From the NCBI RefSeq assembly GCF_003268475.1, contig NZ_MCIF01000002.1, positions 5,214,100-5,278,099 of the forward strand: a stretch of DNA of 64,000 bases, in the 5' to 3' direction. The stretch is from Thermogemmatispora tikiterensis (lineage in GTDB: Bacteria; Chloroflexota; Ktedonobacteria; Ktedonobacterales; Ktedonobacteraceae). Positions 11,644 to 20,189 of this stretch are shown here, one piece after another. A program made the translations under genes and the position numbers. The number at the start of each line of letters is the position of its first letter. Within the stretch, counting starts at the first letter, position 1. A model generated the notes under the pieces. The model had not been told where the DNA came from. It saw only the letters and a list, made by a program, of their open reading frames with translations, and made no database searches.

Positions 11644-11736
11644 GAAGTCCTGTCCTGGGGGATAAGGTCCTGGTCCTGGGCAGGCAGGCGGGGGCTACGA
11701 GCCATTGGACTAAGACAAACGTTCCATATTGTTATC

Positions 11737-11765
11737 AGGGTACAACACAGGACCTGCTGCGTCAA
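11737..11765 (-). promoter_or_regulatory. Candidate uvrA promoter
   Basis: Minus strand: TTGACG (11760-11765), 17 bp, TACCCT (11737-11742). The -35 is good, the -10 is weak but keeps the key T, A and final T. Confidence 0.45.
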
Positions 11766-11911
11766 GTCGGAAGGACCTGGTCGTTTTTCGTCAGGGGCGG
11801 CCTGGAAGCGGTCTGGCTCACGGTACAGTTCTCTTCTTGCCCAGCCATTGATGGCATGACGTGGGGCCGAGGGTGGTAGCCAGAAATTCTCTTCTGCAGG
11901 TTGGCAGGATA

Positions 11912-11920
11912 TGCTATAAT
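11912..11920 (+). promoter_or_regulatory. Extended -10 promoter of the lipoprotein gene
   Basis: TGCTATAAT gives an extended -10 (TG-N-TATAAT) with no good -35 at the normal distance. It lies about 115 bp before the lipoprotein start at 12033. Confidence 0.5.
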
Positions 11921-12032
11921 AACGCCCGTTGCGCAACCTGTCGCACAAGCCAGCTTCTTCGAGATGCAGCGCTTTGGTGCGCTGAAGACGCAGAGAAGCG
12001 GCGGTGATTTCTATGAGGAATGGGGGTGTGCT

Positions 12033-12716
12033 ATGTCTCGATTCGCCTGCGCTGCCTGTCGACGGCGACTCATTCGCGGCCATGCCAGCGCTATGCCTCT
12101 CTCTCTTCTCATACTCCTCGCAACCCTCGCTGTGATGGGAGTCGCCTGTGGGGGAGGGGGCAACAGCTCCGATGCCGCCACACCGGGCGCAGGGGCGCGA
12201 GCCAGTGTCAGCCCGACCGCTGCTCTGATCACGGTGCCTGGGGGGGTGCAGCTCAGGCTCTACCGGGGCGACGGCTTCAGCATTGGCTACCTGCCAGACT
12301 GGCAGGTCAGCCCCGCTGGCAGCAGCGTTGAATTCAGCCACGAGGCCGACAGCGCGACGCTTTCAGTCCAGGTTGTGCCCAATCCCAACGCAGCCACCTC
12401 GCCGGAGGAGACCGTCAGCGTGAGCCTGGACACCTTTGAGAAAAGCGGCCTCTACAAGAACTTCAAGAGAGTGAGCCTGGCGCCCACCGTTACTGTAGGA
12501 GGCCAGATCTGGCAGCAGCAGGGAGCCACGGGCGATGTCCAGATCCTGGGGCAGCAGGTCCGCATGGAGATCGTTTTGCTGGCGACTAACCATCCTGCTC
12601 ATTCGGCGCAAACCAGGCTCTTCAGCATCTACATTGTCGTGCCGGAGGTGCGCTATCAGCAACTCTCTGGGAGCGCCTTTGTCCCAATGCTCCAATCTTT
12701 TCGCTTCCTCGGCTAA
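12033..12716 (+). CDS. Secreted lipoprotein, PsbP-like size and fold unknown
   Basis: About 227 residues from ATG 12033, preceded by a GGGGG run at 7 nt; the open frame extends further upstream but lacks a good start. Residues 1-40 are a long signal sequence with a basic n-region (CRRRLIRGH), a hydrophobic core (LSLLILLATLAVMGV) and the lipobox VMGVAC, followed by GGGGNSSDAATPG, a flexible tether. The mature part contains RLYRGDGFSIGYLPDWQV and FEKSGLYKNFKRVSLAPTVT, resembling PsbP/MOG1-like small beta-rich domains often seen in lipoproteins of this group, though I cannot confirm this. Likely anchored outside the cytoplasmic membrane. Its role is unknown. Confidence 0.75.
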   Translation: MSRFACAACRRRLIRGHASAMPLSLLILLATLAVMGVACGGGGNSSDAATPGAGARASVSPTAALITVPGGVQLRLYRGDGFSIGYLPDWQVSPAGSSVEFSHEADSATLSVQVVPNPNAATSPEETVSVSLDTFEKSGLYKNFKRVSLAPTVTVGGQIWQQQGATGDVQILGQQVRMEIVLLATNHPAHSAQTRLFSIYIVVPEVRYQQLSGSAFVPMLQSFRFLG

Positions 12717-12910
12717 AGGACGAACCAACGACGGGCCGCTCTGGTCTGCAACCTGCCGGGCACGGAGGTGATCTCCCCCTATCCAGCCAGGGGCATAGCC
12801 CGAAAGGAGGAGGGAAGATGAGCAGGAGCAGAGTCGGGCAGGGGCCTGTCACGGCCTCTTACCTTGCGGGAAGGGGCTCCTGAGCTGTAGAGTTTGTCAC
12901 CACGGTGCCT

Positions 12911-12916
12911 TATAAT
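12911..12916 (+). promoter_or_regulatory. -10 element upstream of lepB
   Basis: TATAAT, 55 bp before the lepB ATG. The upstream TTGTCA (12894-12899) is too close (11 bp) to be its -35, so only the -10 is supported. Confidence 0.35.
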
Positions 12917-12970
12917 AGTACTGGCTGAAATACCCTGAGCACACTGGCGTGTCTAGCGCCGGGAGTTCGC

Positions 12971-13822
12971 ATGAATCCGGAGCTTGATTTTGAGAAGCGC
13001 TGGCGTCTGGTCCGTGAAGTGATCGAGACCCTCGTCCTCACGGGGCTGATGTTCTTCATCATTCGCTTTGCCATCCAGAATTTCTACGTTGAAGGCATGA
13101 GCATGGAGCCGAACCTCCATGACAAAGAGCTGATCCTCGTCGATAAGTGGTCGTACCTCTTCCATGCGCCAGCGCGCGGTGATGTGATCGTCTTCGTTGC
13201 CCCTCCCAATCCCAGTCAGGATTATGTAAAGCGTATCATCGGCATACCGGGCGATGTGATCACGATTCAGGGAACAACGGTCATCGTCGACGGTGTGACC
13301 CTCCATGAGACCTACGTTGATCCGCGTCGGCAGGGCAACCCCTATCCTTCCTTTTCCAATCGTGTTGTGCCGCCCGATAGCTACTTTGTATTAGGGGATA
13401 ATCGAGCAGGCAGCTCGGACTCGCGCGACTGGGGGTTCGTACCTCGTAAGAATATCATCGGACGCGCGGCCCTGGTCTACTGGCCCCTGGGACAGGATAA
13501 CAATGGTTTCCTGCCCGATGTCTCCTCGGTCTTTGCCGAGGTCCACCAGCGCCAGAGCGCCAGCCGGCTGCCACCGGCAGTGCTGACGCGGCCCTCTGCC
13601 TCCTCGCATCCTCTGCCACTACAGCCAGATCAGTTGCTGCTGTCGCTGTTGCTCTTTCCCGCGCCTATGCTCGGACCTGGGCAGCGGCGAGGAGGATGGA
13701 GGCAGACGAACCATTGGCGTTGGAGGGGGGACCAAGGAGCAGCTCGACAGCGTGATTTTGGAGCACGACAGCCAGCACTGGATGACGGAGACGCTGTTGA
13801 GCTGTGGCCAGGTGCTGGTTGA
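12971..13822 (+). CDS. lepB: Signal peptidase I with long C-terminal tail
   Basis: Cleaves signal peptides on the outer face of the membrane. One anchor helix (about 17-34) is followed by the catalytic Ser in EGMSMEPN (S44), the catalytic Lys in DYVKRIIGIPGD (K87) and the box GDNRAGSSDSRDWG. The conserved part ends near residue 185 (ALVYWPLGQ). The frame then continues almost 100 residues through a Ser/Pro-rich stretch, a leucine-rich patch (QLLLSLLLFPAP) and a Gly/Arg/Trp-rich end. The last 158 bp overlap, tail to tail, the 3' end of the zinc-ribbon gene on the other strand. The tail is not part of the family; it may be a real extension or a lost stop codon. Confidence 0.93.
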   Translation: MNPELDFEKRWRLVREVIETLVLTGLMFFIIRFAIQNFYVEGMSMEPNLHDKELILVDKWSYLFHAPARGDVIVFVAPPNPSQDYVKRIIGIPGDVITIQGTTVIVDGVTLHETYVDPRRQGNPYPSFSNRVVPPDSYFVLGDNRAGSSDSRDWGFVPRKNIIGRAALVYWPLGQDNNGFLPDVSSVFAEVHQRQSASRLPPAVLTRPSASSHPLPLQPDQLLLSLLLFPAPMLGPGQRRGGWRQTNHWRWRGDQGAARQRDFGARQPALDDGDAVELWPGAG

Positions 13823-14456
13823 CGATCGTAGTGAGATCGTCGTCGGAGAGAATCCAGCTGATAGGACCCTGGATGTGGAGGTCGCTGACGTGCAGCTGGC
13901 CAGCGCTGGCCTGGGGCACGGCGCTAATGCTATTGGCCTGCCCATAGAGTGTGAAGGTGAGGGTGATGGTGCTGGGAGTAACAGTAAAGTGCGCGTCCTG
14001 CATAGGGCTGCTGGGCGAGTGAGCCAGCGTGAGCAGGTTGTTGAGGAAGGTCTCGCTAAGACGGACAGGGCCGCCAGGCAGCTGGGTGGTACGCGTAGGG
14101 TCGATCTCTTGAACGGCGCTATCGAGGGCAGCATTGATCTGCTCCCTGGCCAGCCGGTTCAAGGTGGGACGAATGAGGAAGGCCCAGGCAGCCAGGAGCA
14201 GAATGAGCAGGATAGCAAGCGTGCCGAGACAGCCGAGGAGCCAGCGTCTGCCACGATGCCGACGGCGTGCGGGACTGGCGACGGCGCCACGGCTGGCCAG
14301 CTGCTGCGGCGCTCGAACAGGAGCCGGTTCGCTGCCAGGGACAGGGAAGGCGGGTTTAGGGCTGGCTGGAGTGGCCAGAGCGGCGCCGCAGATGGGACAG
14401 AACTGCGCTGCTGGGGCGATGGGAGCGGAACAATGCGGGCATTGCACGGTGTTCAC
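13665..14456 (-). CDS. Zinc-ribbon membrane protein
   Basis: 263 residues. The N-terminus is a double-Cys zinc ribbon (CPHCSAPIAPAAQFCPIC, residues 5-22), then a Pro/Ala linker, a basic patch (RRRHRGRRW) and one membrane helix (LGCLGTLAILLILLLAAWAFL, about 74-94). The outer part (~165 residues) includes RLSETFLNNLLTLAH, a beta-rich middle and VNQHLATAQQRL; the pattern is reminiscent of LmeA/DUF2993-like lipid-binding domains, without certainty. The 3' end overlaps lepB by 158 bp in antisense. Such one-ribbon, one-helix proteins usually place a sensor or binding domain outside the cell. Confidence 0.75.
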   Translation of the reverse strand: MNTVQCPHCSAPIAPAAQFCPICGAALATPASPKPAFPVPGSEPAPVRAPQQLASRGAVASPARRRHRGRRWLLGCLGTLAILLILLLAAWAFLIRPTLNRLAREQINAALDSAVQEIDPTRTTQLPGGPVRLSETFLNNLLTLAHSPSSPMQDAHFTVTPSTITLTFTLYGQANSISAVPQASAGQLHVSDLHIQGPISWILSDDDLTTIVNQHLATAQQRLRHPVLAVVLQNHAVELLLGPPSNANGSSASILLAAAQVRA

Positions 14457-14558
14457 CTCGTCTCGCTATTCGGCGTGACGGCGCATCGAGTCGCCTCCTC
14501 TGCTGGCCATCACTCCTCTCGCATAGAGCATATCATATTGAGTTTGTACCGACGAGGG

Positions 14559-15059
14559 CTAGGAGGAGGCCTCTCCCCCCTTCTGGTCAGAGTGGGGAGA
14601 AGTCGATCGGCTGCCCAAAAAGTCCAGGCGTAGAATCTCGTCCATCGTCGCCAGCGTCCGCGCGCGCAGGGCCGGGTCGGCTTCCAGCATGACCCGCACC
14701 TCGGCGATGAGCGCCTGCTCCTGTTCTTCGGGCAGGCGGTGATAGCCGTAGAGCTGGTGCACGGCGGCAGCAGCGGCGCGGCGCAGCTTCTCCGCCTCAT
14801 CCATGACTGGCAATGGCTGCCGCTCGGCCACTGGATGGTCGGTCAGACCTGGGGGAAGCTCGCCCAGGGCCGTCAACGGCTCCAGGCCATCGGCAAAAAA
14901 TTCGGCCTCCTGACCGATCAGATGGGCCGCGTTAGGCGTTGCTCGTTCAATCCGCACCGTCACGATCTGACGCTCCTCGTCCAGAGCAGTAATCGTCCCG
15001 GCTAGAAAAATCACCTCGACGCTCCCCCAATAAACCGCCTCGCCCAGATGAAGAATCAT
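14559..15059 (-). CDS. Hypothetical protein, 166 aa
   Basis: ATG at 15059 has GAGAGGAG 8 nt upstream, a convincing start. The first ~50 residues look like a small beta barrel (VEVIFLAGTITALDEERQIV), the second half is helical (EKLRRAAAAAVHQLYGYHRL and EEQEQALIAEVRVMLEADPA). It has no membrane segment or signal peptide and is rich in Glu/Ala. I do not recognise the family. It lies 102 bp downstream of nothing on its own strand and is followed by the zinc-ribbon gene after 102 bp, so the two may be co-transcribed. Confidence 0.6.
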   Translation of the reverse strand: MILHLGEAVYWGSVEVIFLAGTITALDEERQIVTVRIERATPNAAHLIGQEAEFFADGLEPLTALGELPPGLTDHPVAERQPLPVMDEAEKLRRAAAAAVHQLYGYHRLPEEQEQALIAEVRVMLEADPALRARTLATMDEILRLDFLGSRSTSPHSDQKGGEASS

Positions 15060-15631
15060 AACAGATACTCCTCTCCGCGGTGTGCTCTGTCGTCAGAGCA
15101 CTGTCACTACCGGTAATGGCGCAACGCTCTCTCTTCTCTCTACATTCTCCCGGCTGTAGCTAGAGAGACGAAACGCTAAGCCTCTAAGGGTTATAAACGT
15201 CAGAAGGTCACCTCTTTCCAGTGCAAACGGGAGGGGGGCAGGCACCTCCCTCCCTCCCTCCCTGCATCCTGACTCCGGGTGGGAGGGCGATAAAGCCCAG
15301 GTGCCAGGCTCAGTCGTTATCGCCGCCGCTCTTGGAGCTATAGTAGAGGCTGGAGCGTGAGCTGCTCCAGGCTTGGGCTGGAGACGCTCAAGATCGTTGG
15401 AGGAATCCGCCGGGCAGCCGGGTACTGCGGTACCGGGCATAGTTTCGCCGTTCCCTCGTGTTTGTATGGTATGGTATGCTAAAGCCATCTTATTTTTTTG
15501 ACGCCCCGGTTCAATACTGATTACCCTGACCTGCCAGTACAGAGGTGGGGAGAACAGGGAAGCAGTGCACTGGGAGCCGACATCGAGAGAACTCATTACC
15601 AGCGAGTATTGACTGGTAACCGCAGGCATCT
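15060..15631. other. 572-bp gap with a G-quadruplex motif
   Basis: Between the 166-aa gene (-) and mutS2 (+). On the minus strand four GGG runs separated by single A residues occur at 15248-15262. Around 15465-15480 there is a short tandem repeat of ATGGT. A T-run with TTGACG (15498-15503) could be the -35 of a mutS2 promoter, but no good -10 follows. An open minus-strand frame (15093-15629) has no start signal or recognisable protein content. Confidence 0.4.
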
Positions 15632-18091
15632 ATGCACGAAAAAAGTATTCAGACGCTTGAATATCCCAAAATCCTGGAGCGAGTAGCCCGGGAGGCCAGT
15701 TTCTCTGCCAGCAAAGAGCTGGTGCTGGCCCTGCAGCCAGCGACCAGTCTCGAAGAGGTGCGGGAACGGCAGGCCTACACCAGCGAAGCGGTGCGTCTGC
15801 TCGACGTCCAGGCCAATGCCAGTGTGGGGCCGGCGCGTGACATCCGGGCACTGATTGCGCGCGCTGCCCGCGAGGGGGTGCTGACGCCCACTGAGCTGGT
15901 GGAGGTGCTCAACACCCTGCGCAGCGCGGCCCAGGTGGCGCGCCTTCTGGAGAAGCTTGATCCCGACGAGTTCCCGCTCCTGCGCAGCCTGGGGGAGGCC
16001 ATTCCTGAGCGGCCTCACCTCGTCCGGCGCATCGAAGAAACCGTCAACGAAGACGGCGAGATCCTCGATAGTGCCAGCCCTCTGCTGAGGCGCCTGCGCT
16101 TCGACATTCGCAGCGCCACCCAGCGCCTGCAGGAGCGGCTGCGCACCATCGTCAACGAACTGGCGCCCGCTCTCCAGGAGCCGATCGTTACCATTCGCAA
16201 CGAGCGCTACGTCGTCCCGGTCAAAGTCGAAAACCGTAGCCTCGTGCGGGGCATTGTTCATGACCAATCGAGCAGTGGCGCCACGCTCTTCGTCGAGCCG
16301 CTGGTCATCGTCGAAATGAACAACCATCTGCGCCAGTTGCAGATCGAAGAGCGGCAGGAGATCGAGCGTATCTTGCGCACGCTCTCTCACGAGATTGGGC
16401 GTGAGGCTGAGGCTTTGACGGAGATGGTCGAGCGCCTGGCCGAATTCGACCTGCACCTGGCCAAAGCCCGCTACAGTCGCCTGCTGCGCTGTAGCGAGCC
16501 GCGCCTCAACAACGAGGGGCGCATCGAGCTACGTGGGGCCCGTCACCCCTTGCTCAGCGGGCGTGTTGTCCCGATCGACTTCCACATCGGGCGCGACTTC
16601 TTCATGGTCGTCATCACCGGGCCGAATACCGGCGGCAAGACCGTTGCCCTCAAAACGGTGGGTCTGCTGACGCTGATGGCTCAGGCCGGGCTGCATATCC
16701 CTGCCGAAGACGGCTCCGAAATTGCCGTTTTTGAGGAGGTCTTTGCCGACATTGGCGACGAGCAGAGCATCGAGCAGAACCTGAGCACCTTCTCCTCGCA
16801 CCTGAGCCGGATCATCGAAATCGTCCGCCAGATCGAGGACTGGCACGAGCGCAGCCGGCCTGCTATCGGCGGCAAAGGCGCGCAAGAGCTGGTTGCCAGC
16901 AGCGTCAGAGGTAGCGAGCAGGTGCCGCCCATTCTGGTCCTGCTCGACGAGGTGGGGGCCGGCACCGATCCCAGTGAAGGCTCGGCCCTGGCCCGGGCCA
17001 TCCTCAGTTTCCTTTTGGAGCGACGCATTACCACGGTAGCCACGACGCACTACACCGAGCTGAAAGCCTTCGCCCACGAACAGCCCGGGGCTGTGAACGC
17101 CTCGGTCGAATTTGACGTCGAGACACTGTCGCCGACCTACCATCTCAGTATTGGTCTGCCGGGCCGCAGCAATGCCCTGGCCATTGCCAGTCGCCTGGGC
17201 CTCGATGAGGAGATCATCGAGCGAGCGCGGGAATTCCTGGGCAGCGCCGGCGTGCGCATGGAGACGCTGCTAGAGGGCCTGCAGCACGAGCGCAAGGCCG
17301 TGGCTGATGAGCGCTTCCGTCTGAGTATGGAGCGCGCTGAGGCCGAGCATCAGCGCCGTCAGCTTGAAGAGGAGCGCCATCGCCTGGAGCGCGAGCGCGT
17401 GCGCATCCTCAATGAGGCGCGGGCGCGCGCACGACGTGAGGTCGAGGAGGTGCAGGCTCAGCTAGCGCGTATCAAGCTGGATGTGCACCGCGTCAATTTG
17501 ACGCGCGAGCGTCTCGATCAGGCGCGGCGCCAGGTGCGTCAGCTGGACGAGAAGCTGGAGCTGCTTCCCGAGCCAGCTCAGAGCCAGCCGCGAGAGGAGC
17601 GGGAGGAGCTAAGCGAGGAGCCGTTGCAGGTTGGCGATCTGGTGCGGGTGCTCAATTTCGGTCAGAATGCCGAGCTGGTGAGCCTGGCGCCCGAGCGAGG
17701 CGAGGCTGAAGTGCAGATGGGAGCCTTGCGCTTCCGCGTGCCGCTGGAGAACCTGCGGCGTCTCGGCGGACGGCAGGCGACTGAGCATCAGAGCCGTCGT
17801 CAGGCTCCGGCAATCGTACTGCCGCGCGCCGAGGATCGTCCCGAGGTCTCCATGCAGCTTGACATCCGTGGCTGGCGCGTCGAGGAGGCACTGGAGCAGC
17901 TGGAAAGCTACCTCAACGATGCTGCCCTGGCTGGCCTGGTGGCGGTGCGTATTGTCCACGGCAAAGGGACTGGCGCCCTGCGCTCAGCGGTGCGTGAGCA
18001 CCTGGCCAAGCACCCGCTCGTCAAGTCCTATCAGCCGGCGCCGGCGCGCGAAGGCGGAGATGGCGTGACGATCGTCAGCCTGAGCGCCTGA
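15632..18091 (+). CDS. mutS2: Endonuclease MutS2
   Basis: 819 residues. A MutS-like core and clamp region (residues 1-310) is followed by the ABC ATPase with Walker A GPNTGGKTVALK (about 329) and Walker B LVLLDEVGAGTDPSEGS, then a long Glu/Arg-rich coiled coil (AEHQRRQLEEERHRLERERV), a KOW-like segment and a C-terminal Smr domain (LDIRGWRVEEALEQL, IVHGKGTGALR). MutS2 lacks the mismatch-recognition domain of MutS; it is linked to suppression of homologous recombination and, through Smr, to rescue of collided ribosomes. The ATG has no strong Shine-Dalgarno but the N-terminus TLEYPKILERVA matches the family start. Confidence 0.95.
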   Translation: MHEKSIQTLEYPKILERVAREASFSASKELVLALQPATSLEEVRERQAYTSEAVRLLDVQANASVGPARDIRALIARAAREGVLTPTELVEVLNTLRSAAQVARLLEKLDPDEFPLLRSLGEAIPERPHLVRRIEETVNEDGEILDSASPLLRRLRFDIRSATQRLQERLRTIVNELAPALQEPIVTIRNERYVVPVKVENRSLVRGIVHDQSSSGATLFVEPLVIVEMNNHLRQLQIEERQEIERILRTLSHEIGREAEALTEMVERLAEFDLHLAKARYSRLLRCSEPRLNNEGRIELRGARHPLLSGRVVPIDFHIGRDFFMVVITGPNTGGKTVALKTVGLLTLMAQAGLHIPAEDGSEIAVFEEVFADIGDEQSIEQNLSTFSSHLSRIIEIVRQIEDWHERSRPAIGGKGAQELVASSVRGSEQVPPILVLLDEVGAGTDPSEGSALARAILSFLLERRITTVATTHYTELKAFAHEQPGAVNASVEFDVETLSPTYHLSIGLPGRSNALAIASRLGLDEEIIERAREFLGSAGVRMETLLEGLQHERKAVADERFRLSMERAEAEHQRRQLEEERHRLERERVRILNEARARARREVEEVQAQLARIKLDVHRVNLTRERLDQARRQVRQLDEKLELLPEPAQSQPREEREELSEEPLQVGDLVRVLNFGQNAELVSLAPERGEAEVQMGALRFRVPLENLRRLGGRQATEHQSRRQAPAIVLPRAEDRPEVSMQLDIRGWRVEEALEQLESYLNDAALAGLVAVRIVHGKGTGALRSAVREHLAKHPLVKSYQPAPAREGGDGVTIVSLSA

Positions 18092-18152
18092 GTCAGCGGC
18101 CTGCCCGGCGCCAGCTGGCATCAGGGAGACGGCAGGCAGTGCCGCTCCGTGC

Positions 18153-19223
18153 TTAGCTGGTTGCGGCACCGAAGTACTGCAGCAGGGCTGTGAGCAGCTT
18201 CTCCGGGCCGAAGCGCAGCACATCGGTAGTTGGCAGGCCCGTTTCATCTTCGGTACGGCGAATGGCCTCCTCAGCCTGCTGCAAGGAGAGGCCGCGCGTA
18301 ATCAGGGAGATACCCACCACTTTGCTGTTATGCTGACGGTGCAGCCAGTTGACTACCTCTTCGTTCATTTGAATCAGGCGCGGCAGCGGCGGTAGCGGGC
18401 AATGTGGATAACCCTCGATCGTGGTGGCCCCGGCCTGGTGACAAAAGATCATTGCATCGGGGAGCGAGCCGTGCAGCAGGCCCAGCGTCACCGGCGAGTA
18501 GCCGGGGTGGTTGATCGATCCCTGGCCCTCCACAAAGACCCAATCGTGTTGGGCCGCCAGTTCCAGCGTCATTTCCTCGACCATGCCAGCGATAAAATCG
18601 CTGATGATGCGGTCGACAGGCAGGCCGCGTCCGGCGATCATGATCCCGGTTTGTCCGGTGGCAAAGAAGGCGCTGTTTAGCCCGCGGGCGCGGGCGGCGC
18701 GATCGAGTTCAATAGCGACAGTCATCTTGCCAGTGGCGCAGTCGGAGCCAACGGTGAGCACCGTGTGGCTGCCGGGGCGATGCGGCTTGTAAGCAGCCAC
18801 AACTTTCTTATCAGGCGGGCGGCGCACATCCCAGATGGTCACGCCGCGCCGCCCGGCGGCGGCTCGCAGCTCGGGGTCGTCGGCGATGAAATAATGGAGG
18901 CCGCTGATGATCTCCAGGCCAGCCTCGATGGCGGTGAGCAACTGGGCGCGCCAGGCCCGCGGCAGATCACCCCCGATTGGGGCTACGCCGATGATGAGCG
19001 TGGTGGGCTGGTAGCGCAAGGCTTCGCGAATGTCTTGCACCACAGGAATGCCGCGCCCGAGGTCTCCACCCAGGGCCTGAGCGGCATCTTCTCCGGCGTG
19101 TGTGCTGTCAATCACCGCCACCACCGGGTCCTGGCTGTAGCGGATGATGCCCGTGGCTGTCTTGCCATAGTGCCACTCGAAATGGCCCTCGGCCATGATC
19201 ACAATGCGTCGCGTCGGGGACAT
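18153..19223 (-). CDS. DUF1611 family protein (DgcN-like)
   Basis: 356 residues, with an N-terminal Rossmann-like part (RIVIMAEGHFEWHYGKTATG) and a C-terminal P-loop domain containing GSDCATGKMTVAIEL, FFATGQTGIMIAG and VFVEGQGSINHPGYS. This is the two-domain arrangement of DUF1611; one studied member, DgcN, is a D-glutamate N-acetyltransferase working with the epimerase DgcA. No DgcA-like gene is adjacent, so the substrate here is open. A TATAAT-like -10 lies on the minus strand at 19295-19300. The gene converges on mutS2 with a 61-bp gap. Confidence 0.8.
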   Translation of the reverse strand: MSPTRRIVIMAEGHFEWHYGKTATGIIRYSQDPVVAVIDSTHAGEDAAQALGGDLGRGIPVVQDIREALRYQPTTLIIGVAPIGGDLPRAWRAQLLTAIEAGLEIISGLHYFIADDPELRAAAGRRGVTIWDVRRPPDKKVVAAYKPHRPGSHTVLTVGSDCATGKMTVAIELDRAARARGLNSAFFATGQTGIMIAGRGLPVDRIISDFIAGMVEEMTLELAAQHDWVFVEGQGSINHPGYSPVTLGLLHGSLPDAMIFCHQAGATTIEGYPHCPLPPLPRLIQMNEEVVNWLHRQHNSKVVGISLITRGLSLQQAEEAIRRTEDETGLPTTDVLRFGPEKLLTALLQYFGAATS

Positions 19224-19513
19224 AAGGGGACTCCTTGCCGTTGTTAGGATAGGCTAGCGTAGGTAGAAGCGCGGGCTGAGACCGCTTGCTCTCCATTATA
19301 TCAGAGGAGATCGCTGCTGGTCGCCCTGGGCGCTCTCGCGCTCTCTGTCTGCCAGCCTGGGCTGTAGAAGGAGCCAGCCGACCAGAGGGCAGGAGAATGC
19401 CGGCGACAACCTCTAGACTCCTTTGTCTGAGCATGGTATCATATCCCCCGATATCTCCTGATATCTACGCAGCGCAGCGAACTTATTCTTCGCTCGGAGC
19501 AGAAGGGAGCACG

Positions 19514-19984
19514 ATGAATTTCAATCTGATTAGCTGGCTCTTCACTGATCCCTGGACGGCGGGACAGAACGCTGGCCTGGGAGGCCCCGAAGCCTTCCAT
19601 TTCTATGTGCCCTGGCTCATTTTCTGTACCGCTGGGCTGCTGATTTGCTTCTACTACGCAGTCGAGGGGCGCAAGCGCTTCTTTAAGAACCAGGCCGTGA
19701 TCAAGTATATGCTGGACCGCTATTTGAGCTGGTTTGCGGCCATCTGCCTGGTTGGCTATCCACTGATCTTTGCCCGCGCTTACCTGGATCAGTACTTCTT
19801 TGCCTGGCGTGTCTGGCGCTATCTCTGGCTGCTGTGGCTGGTAGGCTGGGCGATCTGGTGGGTGGTCTATCTGGTGCGCAAGTTCCCCCAGGAGCAGGCG
19901 AGTTTTGTGGCCTATCGACAACGCCAGCAGTACATTCCGAAGAGCAGCCGCCGCAAGGCCAAGGCGCGTGCGGCCTCTCGCTGA
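19514..19984 (+). CDS. Conserved membrane protein, 156 aa
   Basis: Start ATG 19514 with AAGGGAG 4 nt upstream; the frame is open further upstream but no better start is seen. Four hydrophobic segments: VPWLIFCTAGLLICFYYAV, YLSWFAAICLVGYPLIFA, VWRYLWLLWLVGWAIWWVVY and a shorter one near the N-terminus. Tryptophan and tyrosine are unusually frequent. The C-terminus is strongly basic (SSRRKAKARAASR). I do not recognise a family. A rho-independent terminator follows directly, so it is probably a single-gene transcript. Confidence 0.65.
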   Translation: MNFNLISWLFTDPWTAGQNAGLGGPEAFHFYVPWLIFCTAGLLICFYYAVEGRKRFFKNQAVIKYMLDRYLSWFAAICLVGYPLIFARAYLDQYFFAWRVWRYLWLLWLVGWAIWWVVYLVRKFPQEQASFVAYRQRQQYIPKSSRRKAKARAASR

Positions 19985-19997
19985 GGGGTGCTGCGCC

Positions 19998-20026
19998 AGG
20001 CGATGGCCAACGCCAGCGCCTTTTTT
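19998..20026 (+). terminator. Intrinsic terminator after the 156-aa membrane protein
   Basis: AGGCG-AT-GGC, loop CAAC, GCC-AG-CGCCT followed by TTTTTT (20021-20026). The hairpin has one symmetrical internal mismatch pair. Confidence 0.75.
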
Positions 20027-20189
20027 CTTCGCTTGCTCGCTCGCTTGCAAGTTAGTTTGCTCGCCAGCGTAATAGAAAGCCACCGCATCGGGCCTGCCCT
20101 CGTGCTCTCGCCACGACTGGGCGTGGGCTTGAGGGGAGGCTTTTTTGCTGGAAAGCTGTTGAGTCCGGGCCGATCTGGAGCAACCCGCC

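Larger units (their letters stand above)
11644..12032. other. Divergent promoter region of uvrA and a lipoprotein gene
   Basis: 389 bp between uvrA (-) and the lipoprotein (+). It contains the two promoter candidates listed separately. No further gene is supported. Confidence 0.4.

Noticed and set aside
11715-11726. Possible LexA (SOS) box near uvrA
   Set aside because: GAACGTTTGTC matches only 6 of 8 core positions of the Gram-positive box; not enough.
13752-14633. 293-aa plus-strand ORF antisense to the zinc-ribbon gene
   Set aside because: The zinc ribbon and membrane helix are on the other strand; this chain is Gly/Arg/Glu-rich shadow sequence.
15093-15629. 178-aa minus-strand ORF in the gap before mutS2
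   Set aside because: No ribosome-binding site, low-complexity composition including the G-run repeat, no recognisable domain.
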